Assembly: GCA_900554225.1 (NCBI GenBank)
Contig: USGH01000110.1
Coordinates: 1-7,919 of the forward strand
From: an uncultured Eubacteriales bacterium
GTDB taxonomy: Bacteria > Bacillota > Clostridia > Oscillospirales > CAG-272
DNA length: 7,919 bases
Direction: 5' to 3'
A model generated the notes under the pieces. It made no database searches and had not been told where the DNA came from. It saw nothing but the letters and a program-made list of their open reading frames with translations. A program made the position numbers and the translations under genes. This document shows, piece by piece, positions 6,715 through 7,919 of the stretch (position 1 is the stretch's first letter; each line of letters starts with the position of its first letter).

Positions 6715-7659
6715 ATGGAGATCTATCTTGACTTTCCGAAAAACGGCGAGACGCTTTCGTTTCTGACCGATATTCAGCGGGAATATATCGCGGCGGAAGA
6801 AGAACGCGCCGGAGCGATCGGCGGGGAGATCGATTATCTGCATCTTTTCCGCACCGATACGGATCAATCGCAGCCGGAGGAGCGTTTCTGCCGTTTTCAC
6901 GCGCCGGACAGTTCGTTCTCGGTTCTATTCACGCCGGAGGGATATGCGCCGGTTCTCGTACCTGCTTCGGGGAACACAGTGCGCATCCCGTATTTGCCGA
7001 CCGGAGTCCGTGTGGACTGGCAGGTTTTCGCGGATGAGGAGGAGGGATGCTCGGATGTCGGGTATTTCTATACCGCTGCGGAGCCTGTGCGTTTTATCCG
7101 GGTGCCGGGGATCACCAATGTACGCGACTGCGGCATCTGGCAAACGGGAGACTGTGGTCGGATGCGGCAGGGAATGGTGTTTCGCGGCTCGGAGTGGGAC
7201 GCCCACTGTCACCTCACTCCGGAGGGAAGGCGGATCCTCATCGAAGAAACCCACCTGAGAACGGAACTCGATATGCGCGGCGAATCGAAGGCGGATGAAC
7301 CGGGGGTACTGGAGGACGACGGTGTACAGCGGATCCGGATCCCGCTCGTGCCGTATGACGAGATTTTTACACCCGATGCGATGGAGGCATACGGCGCGTA
7401 TTTTCAGCTGTTCAGCGAACCGGGACTCTATCCGTGCTATCTTCACTGTTGGGGCGGCGCGGATCGGACAGGTACGCTTGTGTATCTATTGCAGACCTTC
7501 CTCGGTGTATCCCGTGCGGATGCGGTACTCGATTATGAGTTGACAACGCTGTCCGTCTGGGGTGTGCGGTACCGACGCTTTACGCCGTTTGCCGATATGG
7601 AAAAGCATCTGCGTGATTGGTATGGCACGGACGGTGCGGATATGCAGACTTGTGTTTAG
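6715..7659 (+). CDS. Tyrosine/dual-specificity protein phosphatase (HCxxGxDRTG type), ended by an in-frame TAG
   Basis: A 314-residue protein phosphatase of the bacterial Y_phosphatase3-like family, which hydrolyses phosphotyrosine or related phosphoesters through a Cys-phosphate intermediate. The P-loop is HCWGGADRTG (244-253), with nucleophile Cys245 and Arg251. The family's typical entry motif is PGITNVRDCG (131-140), followed by GMVFRGSEWD (153-162) and the strand-turn LRTELDMRGE (181-190). Residues 1 to about 125 form an N-terminal beta-rich region (IPYLPTGVRVDWQVFADE near 91-108) resembling the Ig/fibronectin-like leader seen in some Firmicute members. No signal peptide or membrane helix is visible, so it is probably cytoplasmic. 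The ATG start is 5 bases after the mrnC stop, with GGGAGG (6699-6704) 10 bases upstream and inside the end of mrnC. The TAG at 7657-7659 appears premature: 24 further in-frame codons look like the normal C-terminal helix. The P-loop is intact, so catalysis may survive if the shortened protein folds. The substrate is unknown. Confidence 0.88.
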   Translation: MEIYLDFPKNGETLSFLTDIQREYIAAEEERAGAIGGEIDYLHLFRTDTDQSQPEERFCRFHAPDSSFSVLFTPEGYAPVLVPASGNTVRIPYLPTGVRVDWQVFADEEEGCSDVGYFYTAAEPVRFIRVPGITNVRDCGIWQTGDCGRMRQGMVFRGSEWDAHCHLTPEGRRILIEETHLRTELDMRGESKADEPGVLEDDGVQRIRIPLVPYDEIFTPDAMEAYGAYFQLFSEPGLYPCYLHCWGGADRTGTLVYLLQTFLGVSRADAVLDYELTTLSVWGVRYRRFTPFADMEKHLRDWYGTDGADMQTCV

Positions 7660-7734
7660 AGATATCTCCTGGACTGCGGCGTATACGATCGGGTGCTTGC
7701 ATTGGTACGGGCGATCCTGACGGAAAAACGGTGA
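7660..7734 (+). other. In-frame coding-like extension of the phosphatase after TAG
   Basis: Reading on in the phosphatase frame past the TAG gives RYLLDCGVYDRV followed by LALVRAILTEKR and a TGA at 7732-7734. The pattern YLL-x-CGV...(I/V)R-x-(I/L)L is what closes many phosphatases of this family, and the TAG sits where a polar residue would be expected. A single C-to-T change from CAG (Gln) would explain it. Full length would be 339 residues including the residue at the TAG. This is inference from pattern; no alignment was run. Confidence 0.65.
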
Positions 7735-7781
7735 GTACGCCATCCGTACAGGCGTATATCACAGATACAGTATACAATGGA

Positions 7782-7788
7782 AAGGTGG
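7782..7788 (+). promoter_or_regulatory. Ribosome binding site that fixes the GTG start of hom
   Basis: AAGGTGG lies 8 bases before the GTG at 7797. An alternative in-frame GTG at 7785 overlaps this site and would add residues before the conserved KHIAIIG strand, so 7797 is preferred. The 62-base gap from 7735 to 7796 shows no terminator. The TATACAAT at 7771-7778 resembles a -10 box but has no -35 and would start transcription on top of the ribosome site. Confidence 0.65.
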
Positions 7789-7796
7789 ACAAAACG

Positions 7797-7919
7797 GTGA
7801 AGCATATTGCGATCATTGGCTATGGTGTCGTCGGCGGCGGCATTACGGCGTTTCGAGCCCAGAAGGGCACAGAGGGGGAGAAGCGGGTGGCGGAGCGGTG
7901 CGGCGTAAAAAATTTGGTG
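7797..7919 (+). CDS. hom: Probable homoserine dehydrogenase (3' partial, first 41 codons)
   Basis: The visible N-terminus begins MKHIAIIGYGVVGGGI: a beta strand followed by the NAD(P)-binding loop G8-Y-G10-V-V-G13. The GYGVVG wording at the very N-terminus is typical of homoserine dehydrogenase, which reduces aspartate semialdehyde to homoserine in the threonine and methionine pathway. The later stretch EKRVAERCGVKNLV matches the usual 'kR.g..v.Vk.v.' second-strand region before the window ends. Residues 20-28 (RAQKGTEGE) are less hydrophobic than the family helix there usually is. With only 41 residues, another Rossmann-fold dehydrogenase cannot be excluded. The GTG start is supported by AAGGTGG. 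It may be co-transcribed with mrnC and the phosphatase, since no terminator intervenes. Confidence 0.7.
   Translation, partial: MKHIAIIGYGVVGGGITAFRAQKGTEGEKRVAERCGVKNLV

Noticed and set aside
7771..7778. TATACAAT as a possible -10 box for hom
   Set aside because: No -35 at the right distance, and the predicted start would fall within the ribosome binding site.
7777..7800. Seven-codon ATG frame (MERWTKR) overlapping the GTG of hom, like a leader peptide
   Set aside because: It has no ribosome site of its own, it contains the one used by hom, and it has no run of regulatory amino acids such as Thr, Met or Ile.

Overview
The window looks like chromosomal DNA from a Clostridia-type Firmicute, perhaps a gut Oscillospiraceae/Ruminococcaceae relative. 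The grounds are strong GGAGG-type ribosome binding sites, TTG and GTG starts alongside ATG, moderately GC-rich coding sequence (judged by eye), a Mini-ribonuclease III gene (a Firmicute/cyanobacterial family), and a Clostridia-like MoxR/DUF58/transglutaminase cluster. All genes are on the + strand. The window is cut at both ends: the first gene lacks its 5' end and the last has only its first 41 codons. No tRNA, rRNA, CRISPR array or mobile element was seen, and no gene-free stretch exceeds 190 bases.

Region 1 (1-6083) is a three-gene operon: a MoxR-family AAA+ ATPase (5' partial), a DUF58 membrane protein, and a very large membrane-anchored transglutaminase-like protein whose start codon overlaps the DUF58 stop (ATGA). 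This trio is known in many bacteria. The ATPase and the DUF58 protein are thought to act on the cytoplasmic side, while the transglutaminase-like (papain-fold) domain sits outside the membrane. Three points are unusual. The ATPase appears to lack the stretch that normally carries the sensor-2 motif. The DUF58 protein has about 145 extra, highly charged residues directly after the DxS strand of its vWA-like domain. The transglutaminase protein has about 165 Lys/Arg/Ala/Glu-rich residues between its membrane-helix block and the helix leading to its external part. The operon ends in a convincing intrinsic terminator (6108-6148).

Region 2 (6149-7919) starts with an extended -10 promoter (TGC-TATAAT). 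It drives mrnC (Mini-III RNase, TTG start) and a tyrosine/dual-specificity phosphatase of the HCxxGxDRTG type. After a 62-base gap (137 bases if counted from the TAG) comes the start of a probable homoserine dehydrogenase gene (hom, GTG start). No terminator is visible between these genes, so co-transcription is possible. The phosphatase frame stops at a TAG, yet the next 24 in-frame codons read like the normal C-terminus of this family before a TGA. The TAG therefore looks like a recent CAG-to-TAG nonsense change, a sequence error, or a readthrough site.

I found no clearly new biological system. The strongest leads are the in-frame amber codon, the apparent sensor-2 deletion, and the matching charged insertions in two partner proteins.
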